Origin: Paralithodes platypus
Lineage: Eukaryota > Arthropoda > Malacostraca > Decapoda > Lithodidae
Length of the DNA: 64,000 bases
Assembly: GCA_032716605.1 (NCBI GenBank)
Contig: CM064517.1
Span: 20,252,125-20,316,124 of the forward strand
Reading direction: 5' to 3'
The notes beneath the pieces are model-generated. The model worked only from the letters and a program-made list of their open reading frames with translations. It was not told the origin of the DNA and searched no databases. Position 1 is the stretch's first letter, and every line of letters begins with the position of its first letter. The position numbers and the translations under genes are program-made. Shown here in pieces: positions 23,192-35,041 of the stretch.

Positions 23192-23783
23192 CCATCATCA
23201 CTACTAATACCATCATCAATCACAATCAACATAATCACTACTACTGCCATCATCACTACAACTGCCACAATCATCACAAGTACTGTCATCACCATTACTA
23301 TGATCATCATCACTACTACTCTCACCATCATCACTGTCCATTGTCACTACCATCTTAATCACTACTATCATCATTGATACTACAACTATCAACCATCATT
23401 ACTAATATCATCACCACCATCTTACAATCATGATTACTACTGTTAACATCATCACTACTACTATATCCATCATCATTACAACTGTCACAAATATTACCAT
23501 CATTTATCCTACTGTCACCATCATCATTACTACTGCCATCATCACCATTACTATGATCTTCATCACCACAACTATTGTCATCATCACTACAAATTTAACC
23601 ATCCTCACTAATACTCACACCATCGTCACTACCATCATCACTACTGTCATTATTATCACTACAACTATCATCATTACTTGTCACCATTTCACTACTATTA
23701 TGACCATCATTACTACTACTTGTACTGTCACCATCATATCTACTACTGTCATCATCACTACTGTCATCATCATCATCATTACA
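23192..23783. repeat. Imperfect (ATC/ACT)n trinucleotide satellite
   Basis: About 590 bp of interleaved CATCAT, ACTACT and ACAACT trinucleotides. It produces long frames (Ile/Thr-rich forward, Asp/Ser-rich reverse, His/Tyr-rich in the third frame) that are compositional artefacts. Confidence 0.95.
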
Positions 23784-23785
23784 AC

Positions 23786-23832
23786 GCGTTCTTAGTGTGT
23801 GAGCCTCTTTGGGGCTCACACACTAAGAACGC
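23786..23832. repeat. Perfect 20-bp hairpin with 7-nt loop
   Basis: GCGTTCTTAGTGTGTGAGCC (23786-23805), loop TCTTTGG, then its exact inverse GGCTCACACACTAAGAACGC (23813-23832). It sits at the edge of the trinucleotide satellite and before a poly(G) run and repeat K. It is not followed by a T run. Confidence 0.9.
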
Positions 23833-23857
23833 CATCATTGCTGGGGGGGGGGGGGGG

Positions 23858-24113
23858 GGGAACCATATTTTGGACCTAAAATCATAACTATTGCATAAAT
23901 TCAAAAAATATTGTTTGACTGTCGTTCGCATTCACGCAACAAATATTCGTGTGAAATTTGGTGAAAATCCGTCCAACGGTCTAGGAGGAGTTCCCAGACA
24001 GACGGACAACGACAACAACGACAACGCCGACGACAGACATTTTTTTCGTGTGGTACCCACTATACGGGGGGGGGTGGGGGTGCGATACCAAACTGCTTAC
24101 GCAGAGTTGATAA
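23858..24113 (+). mobile_element. Dispersed repeat K (forward copy)
   Basis: Shared with 48711-48948 in inverse. Landmarks: AACCATATTTTGGACCTAAA, CGTTCGCATTCACGC, TGTGAAATTTGGTGAAAATC, GGAGGAGTTCCCAGACAGAC, a GACAAC run, GTGGTACCCACTATACGG and TACGCAGAGTTGATAA. Both copies keep a frame starting MHKFKK and reaching GLGGVP..QTD, with length differences in multiples of three in the Asp/Asn stretch. No domain recognised. Confidence 0.82.
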
Positions 24114-24119
24114 TTGATA

Positions 24120-25105
24120 TTCATGCACTACTTTCGAGAAATTGAAGGCCCCCCAAAAATGATCCACACGACCAAAATCCGCATATTTTGGCAGGGGGTT
24201 GAATAGGATCACTTGAAATATTCATTCTTAAATTATTTATTGTACAATATTCATTTCAATTAATATATTAACAGATAAATTTGTTTAGTTAATATATACA
24301 TAGTTTTAGATAAATACCTATTATTATCCTTTAATCTACATATTGAGCATTCGAGTGCCAATTAAATTAGTTGTGTTCGTCTTGACTCGGCCTTCGGCGC
24401 GATATAACATCGGAGGTAAGCGTACCTCTAAGCCTAAGTCATAGTAGGCCTTATCGAACTCAGTTGGGATTATCTGTTTGTAAACAAAGCAAGTTGCTCT
24501 TGACTCTCGCGTGGAATATTGTATATAATTACTTTAGGAGCTGCATTTGGACTTCAATTCAGGCGATATATAATAGTTATAAGATCATAGCAAGTGTAGA
24601 GTACATTGTTAAGGCAAACCACTATCGTTTGATGAGTTTAATGTCCGTATGTAGCTCAGGACTCAAATTTAGCCAGGACCAAATTCTGGATAAAAAAAAA
24701 TTCAGATGCTAATTCGGGATCACGAAGAAAATGGGCGAATTTTGGCACACTTCTGTGTGGGGAACAAATATCTTGTATTTATGACCTCTTACTCCTTGGT
24801 GGGGTGACATAGTGAACAGGTCATGGGGTTTAATGGGCGAGAGATTACGGAATAGTTTGTAACACTGAATCAAAAGTCTGTTTTGGCCTAGGCATAGGCC
24901 TAGGGGGTACATTCAATTTGGCAGTGAAAGAGCCATGAAGGAAAATTAAATTGTGGTTTGGATTATGGTCTAGGCCTAGCCTACATGTAGGCCTATTTCT
25001 GGACATTTTATTTTAGGCCTAACCTAGGCCTATTTATATTTAGTCTAGGCCTAGGCTATGCATATTTTAACTTTAAGGGATGGAGCAAGATTGCAGCCTT
25101 ATGCA
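24120..25105. other. Non-coding stretch, no gene seen
   Basis: AT-rich with GGCCTAGGCCTA-type patches toward 24890-25070. The frame at 24464-24712 (+) shows no family motif. Confidence 0.5.
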
Positions 25106-25109
25106 GTGT

Positions 25110-25593
25110 CCTAATCCACTCGAATAAAGATAATATAAATCCCAATACTAGGCCTAGGCTATAGGCTAGCCTATTCAAGGGTTTGTCATAACCTGTCCCA
25201 GTAACAGGTAGGCTAGGCCTAGGCGATTGGTAAATTTTTACAGTGTGATAGCCGAGAGTTTAACTATTTAGGCTAGGCCTACTATTAGGCTAGCCTATAG
25301 CCTCCTAATCCACTCGAATAAGGATAATATAAATCCCAATACTAGGCCTAGGCTATAAACTAGCCTATTCAAGGATTTGTCATAACCTGTCCCAATAACA
25401 GGTAGGCTAGGCCCAGGCGATTGGTAAATTTTTACAGTGTGATAGCCAAGAGTTTAACCATTTAGGCTAGGCCTACTATTAGGCTAGCCTATAGCCTCCT
25501 AATCCACTCGAATAAAGATAATATGAATCCCAATACTAGGCCTAGGCTATAGGCTAGCCTATTCAAGGGTTTGTCATAACCTGTCCCAGTAAC
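25110..25593. repeat. 194-bp tandem repeat, about 2.5 copies
   Basis: Units start CTAATCCACTCGAATAA at about 25110, 25304 and 25498. They are over 95% alike and include ACTAGGCCTAGGCTATAGGC, GTCATAACCTGTCCCA and TTTTTACAGTGTGATAGCC. The last unit breaks off at GTCCCAGTAACA. Confidence 0.95.
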
Positions 25594-27065
25594 ACTACGC
25601 GGAGCAACGGCGGACACTTGCCATCTTTTTCCAATCTATTTTGACTGCCATTAGATACAATAATATGTTGATAGGGCCCCCCTCACCATCCCATGACATA
25701 TTGTCATCATCATATATGTTGCCAGTAGGAGGCAAATAACCGAGAAAAAAAAAATCGCCGTCAAAATAGACGCGAACTTAACCTAACCGCAGCAATCGAC
25801 CTATGTAAATATCACGATCGTACGCCCGAACACTACATCCATCCCGTGTTCCTTGTACCTAGTTTATTCCATTCCTACTACCCGATCCCTTGTCATTAAC
25901 CTAACCTAACCTAGACCTAGTATGTTGGATACAGTACTAACCTTCACCTAACACCTAGTACAGCATATGTTATGTTAATTCATAGTACGGTACCCAGTAC
26001 GTGGGATATAATACTAACCCTCATCTAACACCTAGTATATATGTTCATATTACCCAGTACGTGGAATACAATACTAATCCTCATCTAACACCTAGTGGAT
26101 GACCTTGGGTCTAGGCCTAGCAATTAGTTTGAGGTTCTGAATTGGCTACAAGATCTTGAAGAACAGTAAAGTTATACTGAATTTGTTCCTGTTAGTGCAT
26201 TGCAGGTAAACCAGTGTTTGCTACGGTACTTTTAATGGTGATGTTCTTTAATACAATATCTTGTTTAACACATATTTTGATAATAGAAGTACCATTCATT
26301 AGCATTGGGCAGCAAAAGAGCTTCTTGTTGAGTGATATCGTCCTTAAAGGAGAATGAATATAGGCCTAGGCTATGATAAAAGGCTAAAACATCATTCTGT
26401 GGTTCCCACCATACACAGAAGAAATAAAATAAAGGAACCTCTATTCCAGCAACCATACATAGAAGAAGACAAGTTGCTAAAAACTTTATTTGATAGACAG
26501 ACCTTATAGGGTAAAGAAACTAATCTATAATTTTTGGAGAATAAGAGCAAATCATACTGAACATAAACTAAAAACAAAAATGCAAAAGGGCAGTGCCGGT
26601 TTAAAGGCCTAGCTTCTTGCTCCAACAATTGAACTGTGAATCATACGCCTGACAACGAAATTCATTCGTGCTTTATTTTTTATTTTATTTTATTTTTTCT
26701 ATATTCCAACTTACTTCCTCTCGGGCATAGGCTGAGAGCCTTAACATTCACCGCTTTACAATGAACAGTGAAGCCCGTGAGGTCTTGTTCCAGTATAGGG
26801 AGTGAGACATGTGAAGCTCGTAGAGTACAACGAGCACCTGCCATCTTGCCTTCACATGAGGCACGGTGCTCACTCATGGCCCGAAACGACCCCATCTCTG
26901 AAGCCACCTCGTTCCCGTGCTTCACTGTCTCATCCCCTACACTCAGACTCTCACACACACAACGCCACCTGTTGAGCAGATAACTCACCAGGCATTGCAC
27001 CCCTATAGCATATTTTGAATATGGGAATATTCATACAGTGCTATTTAATCAGGGAACAATGAGGG

Positions 27066-27215
27066 TATTTTATTGACGTTTCGGTGGGCTTGTGGTAATG
27101 CACTGATACCAGGTACAGCACAAATTCCATCCCAATAATATCTTCCCATTGATACATCGGGATTTGAACCCGGGACCTTTGGATTACCAGGCCAGTGGCA
27201 AGACCACTCCACCAC
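27066..27215 (-). mobile_element. tRNA-derived SINE, second family
   Basis: On the reverse strand the head reads GGTGTGGTGGAGTGGTCTTG (A-box-like) and CCCGGGTTCAAATCCCGATG (B box), then TATCAATGGGAAGATAT. The body also matches 54898-55034. Distinct from the SINE family at 30325 and 46449. Confidence 0.75.
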
Positions 27216-27341
27216 ACCTCCTCTTATGCCGCCAGAAGATTGCGAAGATTTCGAAGTTAATGTGAAAATCAAAAGGTGGCATAAAAAACGCCTAATCTCT
27301 TTTTCCCAGTTATACGAAAGATCACTTATAACTGTTTTATG

Positions 27342-27545
27342 TTACTAACCCATCTGTCCCCTACTAACTTCCTATACGGTAATCCTGCCACGGGCATGAG
27401 TTCCAGGGCAGTAGTTCCCTTTCCAATTTTCCCTTACTCACTCTAAACCACTGTTTGGACACTTGATCCTCAGTGTTTTGGAGGACAAGCAACCTAGAGG
27501 GGTTACTAGACCTGTTGTTGCTTGATTTCCTTTGTACTCTCCTCC
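27342..27545 (+). mobile_element. LINE 3'-UTR-only copy
   Basis: Reverse complement of 55108-55303, which lies directly downstream of the coding end of the reverse-strand LINE. Landmarks: TTACTAACCCATCTGTCC, AATCCTGCCACGG, GTTTGGACACTTGATCCTCA and TTTGGAGGACAAGCAACCTA. It is followed by CT-rich microsatellite, as the larger copy is, so it is a heavily 5'-truncated insertion. Confidence 0.82.
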
Positions 27546-27599
27546 TTTCTTCCCAGTCTTGCTTTTCTCACTCACAAAACCTTCTCTCTCTCTTTCTTA

Positions 27600-29840
27600 C
27601 TCTCTCTCTCCGGCTGGGAGTATATAATTAACATTTATTAGCACACTGCATTTGTGATATATATATATATATATATATATATACAGTTATACACTGTATA
27701 TAATATTATATCAATACAAATAATAACACGTGGATGTATATATCATGCAACATCCGTAAATAAGCAGAAGTATACAACAATAATAGCGCATCTTTAAAAC
27801 AAAATCCACTGTACAGTCATAATAACTTCACTAATAATGAACCACCCCTGTGAGTGGTGATACAACATATGCGTCATGGCGTGTGACAGGAGGATCATTT
27901 CGGGGACTGGCTCACATGTCTAAAATCCTCGGGTAGCCTAATATCCTTCAATAAAACGCTAATGCAACCAACCTTAAATGCCACTGCTGCTCCGTCCGCC
28001 CGTATTTCAGGGATAGGCCTAGTAGAAGCACTCGCGCACGCAAAGTATACGAACACAAAGCATGAACACTCAACGCGTCTTTCCACCCTCACGGCGAGAA
28101 AGGGAAGGAGAGAGGAAGAGTGTAGGGGCGTCATGTGAAGCCGAAGGTCAATAATACGTTAAGATTTATTACTCAACCATCTTGCTAATTTCCATTTATC
28201 GGCTTTAAACACCACACACCACAAACGTATATTTCTCTCATATACACAAAACGCCGCGTATAACACCAATATGGGCATCAATCGAGCAATAATTAATATT
28301 TTAATGGAGCGTGAATGACCGTGCTAATGTTAAGATCGTGCCTTGATACTACCAAGCAAGCCCCCCATGCCTACAGAAGCCAATATCAATACCTAAAACA
28401 CGTGTTATGACCCGTAGTGCACCATGTGGTCCTAAGCGTCACATTAGCTACAACACCCAACCTTCCTTAACTAATTATAATTCAATAGACGGGAAATACC
28501 TTGTCTGCAGCTTGATTACAGAGAGGGAATACACTTGTTAACGCAAACTCATAAGTATTTTGACCTTTATTGAATGTTTGTGGATATTATTGATAGGTAC
28601 TAAGGCCAGCGCAAGTTATCATGCATCTGACAACTAGGCGTGGGGACACACGTATCCTTACCTCTCCACATATTCCTTGGTTCCTCCCCTCCCTCCCCCC
28701 TCCCCACTCTCATCCCTTACACTCTCTCATCATTCTCTCTCTGTTTCTCTCTATTTCTAACTCTTCTATACATTTAGTTAAGAGATATCCAAGCCCCAGC
28801 AAAAATATTTACTTTCAACTGATAGGCCTACCATGTAGCCTACGCCAGATTGCCAGAGGGATCGGAGGGTGGGAGAAAGCATTAATCTTTGCTATCCTGT
28901 CCTTTCATTTTCCTTATTCTTAAGGTTACATTCGCTAATTAAGGATTAAGTCCTGCCCATCTCACTGGGATCGAAATATCTCTATGGCCAGTGTATATAA
29001 TGTAAATCTCATGTATAGATCGATTCATCACGAAGTGTAGCCTACCAGCAGATATATAATAAACGTATATATTATATACTAAATGAAGAGACAAGGAATA
29101 ATCGTGTGTCTTTAGACCTCTTCATATAGATTAAAATGTAGGTTAAGGTACATACTGTATACGGTACAAGTATATAGTTTGCTTCAACAGACACATTCCA
29201 TGATAAATAACATAAGGAACAAAGCACAATGTAAGGCATTGATCTTGGTACAATGGCAAAGCTGCTAGATGTAAAAGTAAGTACCTGTAATAAAACGAAA
29301 CATGAAATGCCCAACATTACCAGTATCTATTAACTGAAAATATACATATTTTATAATCTATATTTTATTAATTTCATCGCAACATATGCCAATTTTGTGA
29401 ATAGGTCATTTATATAATATGCTTACGTGTCGGATAAATTGCGTCTATATATGCAGGGAAGTTTAGACTAAATTAAGTAGTCTCGTTGGCAATATAAGCA
29501 AAATCCATCATAGTTTTACCATTTTAATGCAGCCAAAATTATATAATTCTGAACTTGGCTCTTTTGCCAACCATTGGTGTGCAACAATATCAAACCCACC
29601 AAACCTACCTAAGAATTAACTTAACTAACGGGTTATTTGAGGAGGTTTAAGCAAAGTCCGTTGTATAAATATATGTTACCTTCCATAATAGGAGAATATA
29701 CGATTTATCATGAAGTTTGTCGGTTGAAGCAAAACTATATACCTGGTACCGGTACCGTTTATGGACATACCTTACCTACATTATGATCCATGTGAATTGG
29801 TCTAAAATTTTGGTGTAAAATTCATCAATTTACAGTTAGT
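27600..29840. other. Non-coding stretch, no gene seen
   Basis: Contains (CT)n at 27578-27612, (TA)n at 27657-27683 and a T/C-rich patch at 28680-28760. The frame at 27895-28134 (-) lies in a modestly GC-rich patch but no domain is evident. Confidence 0.5.
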
Positions 29841-29843
29841 ATT

Positions 29844-29963
29844 TTTAAGTCTAGCCCATATATAAGGTGATATTTGGTGTAGGTTTAAGTCTAGCCCATA
29901 TATAAGGTGATATTTGGTGTAGGTTTAAGTCTAGCCCATATATAAGGTGATATTTGGTGTAGG
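29844..29963. repeat. 40-bp tandem repeat, 3 copies
   Basis: Three identical units of TTTAAGTCTAGCCCATATAT followed by AAGGTGATATTTGGTGTAGG. A related single unit fragment (AGTTAGCCCAGTATGTATAA, GGAGATATAGTCGGTGT) occurs at about 30896, suggesting a longer diverged family. Confidence 0.95.
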
Positions 29964-30196
29964 TTTTAACTTTTGAACTTGTTTGACATCAAATGTTGAT
30001 TAAAATCCAAACTCGATTGGTTATATTTTGTCAACTCTGGTATTTCTATGGTTGCGGGATTTTTGCGGGTAGAGGGTATTACAATAAGCTAAATACATCG
30101 GAGATTTGACCATATTAATTAACTAAACCTGTATTATGCATCACTGAAATTATAAGTAGGCCTAGCCTATGTACCGGTAGATTGTGTTACGTGCCT

Positions 30197-30543
30197 TTAA
30201 CCCCTTCTGTACCGGTGATGTACTTATCATTATATTCTGGCCACTATTAGATGATTTTGTATAGCTTAGGAAGAACGTCTACTCATTACAAGGCTACAGC
30301 CTATCTCAATTAATCCTTTTAGATATCATAGGTGCAATGCATAAGTGTGTTGATTTTCGGTGTGAGCATCCTGGGTTCGAATCCCCGGACTGCCACATGT
30401 GTTTGTTAATTTCATTAATCGAGTTTAGGAGTAAAGTTGGTTAGTGGAGAAAACATAATAATATCCTTCCCAAGCTTAGACAAAATCGTCTAAATGTAGC
30501 TGAATTAAATACAAAAAGACGCTACCGGTAAAGAAGGGGTTAA
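30197..30543. mobile_element. Family C element split by a SINE (C3)
   Basis: Outer ends are TTAACCCCTTCTGTACCGG and ACCGGTAAAGAAGGGGTTAA with paired arms TTAGATGATTTTGTATAGCT and AGACAAAATCGTCTAA. The middle carries a SINE (about 30325-30470), which accounts for the length of 347 bp against 213 bp. Confidence 0.9.
30325..30470 (+). mobile_element. tRNA-derived SINE inside C3
   Basis: GCAATGCATAAGTGTGTTGA (A-box region), CCTGGGTTCGAATCCCCGGA (B box), GCCACATGTGTTTGTTAATT and GTTAGTGGAGAAAACATAAT. Over 90% like the inverse of 46449-46590. ATATC on both sides may be a short target duplication. Confidence 0.88.
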
Positions 30544-30661
30544 TATTCTGTTCTCAAAGATTTCTGTACGGTATTCATGCGCAGTTCTGCTGTTGTAACA
30601 AGGCTTATAATCTTAACCTAGTAGGCCTATCTCTAATTTCCAAAACATAGACATTATTTGA

Positions 30662-30697
<36 letters not shown>

Positions 30698-31084
30698 AAC
30701 AATAAAAAACCTATATTACAGAAAGGAAGTGAGTAATGGAATGTTGGTGTCTTATAAAAAAAAATGTTTTCTGCTTCGCCTTCGCTCGCATAGTAATCAT
30801 TAACAAAATATACGGAAAACGGATAAATATCAACATGCTACTGTATGGTGTAAAATTATAAAATCGACATGTAAATAATGATAATACAGTATTTAAGTTA
30901 GCCCAGTATGTATAAGGAGATATAGTCGGTGTCTGTTGCAGTTTGTAAGTCCTTTGTATTCCTTAGTATTTCTACTTTCCGTTATAGACTACTAACAATA
31001 TCATTCACATTGTATAACTGTTATCTAATGGTATGCAATCGTAATTCCACATATTTATATAATACATAATTATTTTTTGTTTCT

Positions 31085-31440
31085 CAGTAAGGTAGTTATA
31101 AGTTGGCCTCTCCCCCTCCCTCCCTCCCCTCCTACCTCAACCCCCACGGTCCCACCACTTGTTTCCCACCCTCCCCAACGTCATTCGCCCATCTCTCTCT
31201 TCCCCTATCCTACCTCCGCTCTCTTCCGTCCCCCACCTGCCCTTCTCTACCCCCCTCCCTCCCACAACCTCCAGTTTTCCCTCCCCTCTGTTAACCCCCA
31301 CCACTTGTTTCCCACTCTCCCCACCGTCATTCGCCCATCCCTTACCTCCTACCCTCCCTCCACCACTGTTAGTATGTTACCAGAAAAATTATAAATACTA
31401 TTTGTGCTGCCACCTATTGGGTGTCCTGCGCGGAACTTTC
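31085..31440 (+). repeat. Dispersed repeat I (forward copy)
   Basis: Pyrimidine-rich inverse of 11236-11545, with an internal repeat of CCACTTGTTTCCCAC..CTCCCCA-CGTCATTCGCCCAT at about 31150 and 31300. It ends in AATACTATTTGTGCTGCCAC. The Pro/Ser-rich frames are artefacts. Confidence 0.8.
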
Positions 31441-31688
31441 CGCCACTGTACGTTCTTTAGGAAACGGTTATATTTGAGCTGTAACTATACAGTTTCTATT
31501 ATCTACACCACTTGCACTACTCATTATTCTTAATTTTTCACAATTCATAATAACTGTTATATATCTTAAATAATGCTGCTGTCACTCATGTTTTAATTGT
31601 GATCTCCATTTTGTTATTATCAATATTGTCCTTATAGACCATATTGTGGTCCTTATATTGTTGTACTGTACATTCCAAGTATACAATC

Positions 31689-32228
31689 GGTATCATTCAA
31701 GGCAACTAGAGCAGCCTTATTTACCAAGTTATCTTTATATTTTTTTCAAGGAATATAGTGTTTTATTGTTTGTTTTCATGGTTTGAGTGGAGGTACCCAG
31801 TATTCATTAATCTGAAAATACAGCGTCAAATGGCGCCATTTATTGAGTGAAACACTTTTACAGTAGGTTAGGGAAATTGTGGGGTAAATTGGATACATGA
31901 TGGGTCCTTGACTTATTATCATCCTCATATATGTTGATCTGTAAGGGGGAAAAAACAGGTTGCTGGTACTTTGTTTTGCTGAGTAACGCTCGCACCATTT
32001 ATTGGGTGAATCGCGTGCCGCCTCCTAAAAACAAGAAGGAGAAGGAGGTCAAGTCGACGGAATGCTTTGTTTACATTCGGGACTGATTATTTTTGGATTT
32101 ATATTTCGGTGAAATCGGGGGTTTCAAGTTGTCGATAACGAAATTCCTCCATGCGGACTATAATGAAAAACATATGACGAGTCTATTGGTCCCTATTTTC
32201 CCTTATAAATTGTTTCTAATAGTGCAGC
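31689..32228 (+). mobile_element. Dispersed repeat F (copy F2)
   Basis: Collinear with 8441-9056 from ATTCAAGGCAACTAGAGCAG to AATTGTTTCTAATAG, but the G/C hairpin in the middle is absent. It is followed 12 bp later by family G; the F fragment at 19062 also lies within 120 bp of a G copy. Confidence 0.85.
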
Positions 32229-32239
32229 GCAAGACTTCT

Positions 32240-32727
32240 TTAACACCTTAAGAGTGGCCTATGCGGTTTATTTATATGTACCGCCCAGCGGGGTGTTTTT
32301 AGCCAAAATAGGGCTGTTTACGTGATCATTTTCATGCCTAAATAAGACCCAGAACGTAAAACAAGTATCTATCCCTGAAAGGGCATAAACAGAGCTTTCG
32401 AATGACACCATAACGATCCTTTTATGATGGCTAGTTTTCTTGCAATAACCGTGCAACGCGAGTGCAAAAAGCATGTAATTAGCCACTTTCCTGATACAAT
32501 TCCTTATATAGCGAGTGAGAGAGGGAGGAGGGAGCTGGGATTCGTGTCAGTATGTTCGCCGCGGTGGTCTGGAGCAGTCATACGCTCGCTACTCTCCTGC
32601 CACCACTTGTCTCTCTCTCTCGGCAACATTACGTGCTGAAATTGCCACTCGACCTATGTCGAGCGCCGCCACATAGTCCAGCTTTATTAAATACGACTTA
32701 TGTGGTGAGCCGCTAATTAAGGGTTAA
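32240..32727 (+). mobile_element. Family G TTAA element (copy G2)
   Basis: 488 bp, about 95% like 19318-19795, TTAA-bounded, with inverted ends TTAACACCTTAAGAGTGGCC and GAGCCGCTAATTAAGGGTTAA. Confidence 0.88.
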
Positions 32728-32729
32728 TA

Positions 32730-33688
32730 TCATAAAGACATACCGATACGTAATTATCTCTCATGAAGGAATATGTGAGACCAGCACAGCAATCATCCCA
32801 GTCACTGTCTCTCGAGTTATTTATGTTTCTACAACTCTACCAATACACGTTATACACTAACAAATACACGTCCTTTCAGCAACAACAGTCCCAAAAGTGT
32901 AGAACACATCGTTTTTTCTCATTTGCGTTTATATATATATTTTCTCTCGATGTTACAAGTTTACTATTCTTTTTTCGTGTCCTCACTTAAATCATCTTTT
33001 ACTAAATTACTATATTTCTTAACATTATTGTGATTGTACTCTGTTTTCAATCTATAATGATCTTAATTTATTTTGTAATTAACTTTTGCAACTGAATGGC
33101 CTTTAGCCAATATGCATCATAACATATCTGGCTTTTACGATGAGGTATCTAAAGGATGGCGAATGCATAAACTTCATGGCAAACCATAACTCCAATTGGC
33201 AAGAATGTAGTTACCGGGTGTACCGCCCACCTTGTTTATACTACGCAGACTATCGCGATCATGTCTTCGTCTATGTTGACTGCCGTGGGATACAATAATA
33301 GGTTGAGGGGGGCTTGCCATTATCATATATGTTGCCAACATCCTTCCCCTCCAATTTTCCACCCAATGCTAAGTGCTTCATCAACGCTATATGGATGTAA
33401 TTACCCTCAAAGTTATATATAACAACCTCCTCCCGCCTGAGACTCGTCGACCATTGAAGCCCAATGCAATGCTAGGGGAAGTTCCGGTTGTTATTTTCAG
33501 TGTATTCATGAAAAATACACTCTAGGCAAGTAATTCCAGCCTCACACACCACACAAATTATGAACATAAAATTGAGGGTATGTCTTACATTAAAGATAAC
33601 CGATCAGGTGGATGGCATATAATACAACGTGAGTAAATTATGCTATATATTTTTTATTATTAAAGACATCTGTAAATGGTGTAGCATC
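32730..33688. other. Non-coding stretch, no gene seen
   Basis: The segment at about 33205-33340 (GTTACCGGGTGTACCGCC, GGGATACAATAATAGGTTGA, TTATCATATATGTTGCCA) is also found near 25630-25740, so it is a degraded dispersed repeat distantly like F. Otherwise unremarkable. Confidence 0.5.
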
Positions 33689-33747
33689 AGATGTCAGACG
33701 GCCAACCCCGCTATACTGGTCATCTGAGAAGTGGCTGCTGCACACAA

Positions 33748-33901
33748 CATGGGACTTGTTCAGCTGTTCAGGTGTATTCGTCTTCAGATTGGTGATGTCA
33801 AGGTTCTTGAGCCATTACAAACATCTGTAATGACACAAATGCCAGCATTCATGGGTCAGCTATTTACCGAGATGATGTCTGGAATCTTTATTCAGTCATA
33901 A
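33748..33901 (+). CDS. Weak exon-like frame, 3' end
   Basis: An open frame of about 51 codons begins with the ATG in AACATGGGACTTGTTCAG and ends SGIFIQS with a TAA at the border of the palindromic satellite. It is Met/Gln-rich (SVMTQMPAFMGQLF). Base composition is less AT-biased than its surroundings and codons look non-repetitive. A TGA lies in frame about 20 bp upstream, and an AG before the frame could be a splice acceptor. I do not recognise a family; it could be chance. Confidence 0.2.
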
Positions 33902-34447
33902 TATATACTCGTATATGAGTATACTATATACTCTTATATGAGTATACTATATACTCGTATATGAGTATACTATATACTCGTATATGAGTATACTATATAC
34001 TCGTATGAGTATACTATATACTCGTATATGAGTATACTATATACTCGTATATGAGTATACTATATACTCTTATATGAGTATACTATATACTCGTATATGA
34101 GTATACTATATACTCGTATACTATATACTCGTATATGAGTATACTATATACTCTTATATGAGTATACTATATACTCGTATATGAGTATACTATATACTCG
34201 TATATGAGTATACTATATACTCTTATATGAGTATACTATATACTCGTATATGAGTATACTATATACTCGTATATGAGTATACTATATACTCTTATATGAG
34301 TATACTATATACTCGTATACTATATACTCGTATATGAGTATACTATATACTCTTATATGAGTATACTATATACTCGTATATGAGTATACTATATACTCTT
34401 ATATGAGTATACTATATACTCGTATATGAGTATACTATATACTCGTA
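33898..34447. repeat. 23-bp palindromic satellite
   Basis: About 24 copies of TATACTCGTATATGAGTATAC plus TA, each containing GTATATGAGTATAC / GTATACTC inverted pairs, so any stretch can fold on itself or form cruciforms. Variants change CGTATATG to CTTATATG in a semi-regular pattern, and two units are shortened (near 34108 and 34315), implying higher-order repetition. Confidence 0.97.
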
Positions 34448-34483
34448 GACACGCCCTACTTATGACTAAGCACTTCACAATAC

Positions 34484-34574
34484 CTTTGGGAAAGAAGTGA
34501 TATATAAAATTATTTTGGCTCCGCTTGTATTTTCCACAAACAACATAGCTGTGACCGAGTTGTTTTGGTGCCAT
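34484..34574 (-). pseudogene. THAP zinc-finger N-terminus, probable first exon or relic
   Basis: On the reverse strand an ATG at 34574 opens MAPKQLGHSYVVCGKYKRSQ, then NNFIYHFFPK. This matches the start of THAP domains: small residues, a C-x2-4-C pair, then FHxFPK. The frame reaches CCCAAAG|GTATTG, a good donor at the place where many THAP genes are split. The first zinc Cys is replaced by Tyr (TAT for TGT), so zinc binding is probably lost or the base is an error. No second exon was recognised in this window. THAP domains occur in P-element-type transposases and host regulators. The palindromic satellite starts 37 bp beyond. Confidence 0.5.
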
Positions 34575-34707
34575 GTTTGTATCTGCCGCCACGCCATCTG
34601 GCCGCTCCCAGTGACATTTGTAAGTGTGCAGACGTTGCACCACCGATGGAAGAGCCATTTGCAAGGGTGCTTGGTCAAAACTAGGTATCAATTGGGAGCC
34701 CATTAGC

Positions 34708-34813
34708 TTATCCCTCCTTACTAGATACTCGTTGTCCAAGCCTGTTTGACATTGGCAACTCATCCCTCCTTACTAGATACTCGTTGTCCAAGCCTGTTTG
34801 ACATTGGCAACTC
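34708..34813. repeat. 53-bp direct duplication
   Basis: Two identical copies of CTCATCCCTCCTTACTAGAT..GTCCAAGCCTGTTTGACATT..GGCAACTC. Confidence 0.9.
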
Positions 34814-35041
34814 TGAGTCTCATTACAACAATGGCGGTGGTGGAGGAGACTTATCTCTGAACCTCCTCAGAATGACAACTATTTCATGATGATCAGGCCT
34901 TTACAGTAACCTTTAGATTTGTCTATTGAACTCTGTCATGCCCCTTTGACAATTTCGAAGCATCATAATTAATGGCCGCGACTATGCGCTGTCTAGGGAG
35001 AGAGAGAGAGAGAGAGAAAGTGAGAGTGAGTGAGTGAGTGT

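Noticed and set aside
23430..23795. 121-codon Ile/Thr-rich frame
   Set aside because: Direct translation of the ATC/ACT trinucleotide satellite; open in several frames and both strands.
26680..27000. 106-codon reverse frame in a GC-richer patch
   Set aside because: The opposite strand is open over most of the same stretch and no domain is recognisable; kept as unassigned.
31077..31533. Pro/Ser-rich frames of 63-124 codons
   Set aside because: Lie in repeat I, whose pyrimidine-rich strand is free of stops; the inverse copy at 11236-11545 behaves alike.
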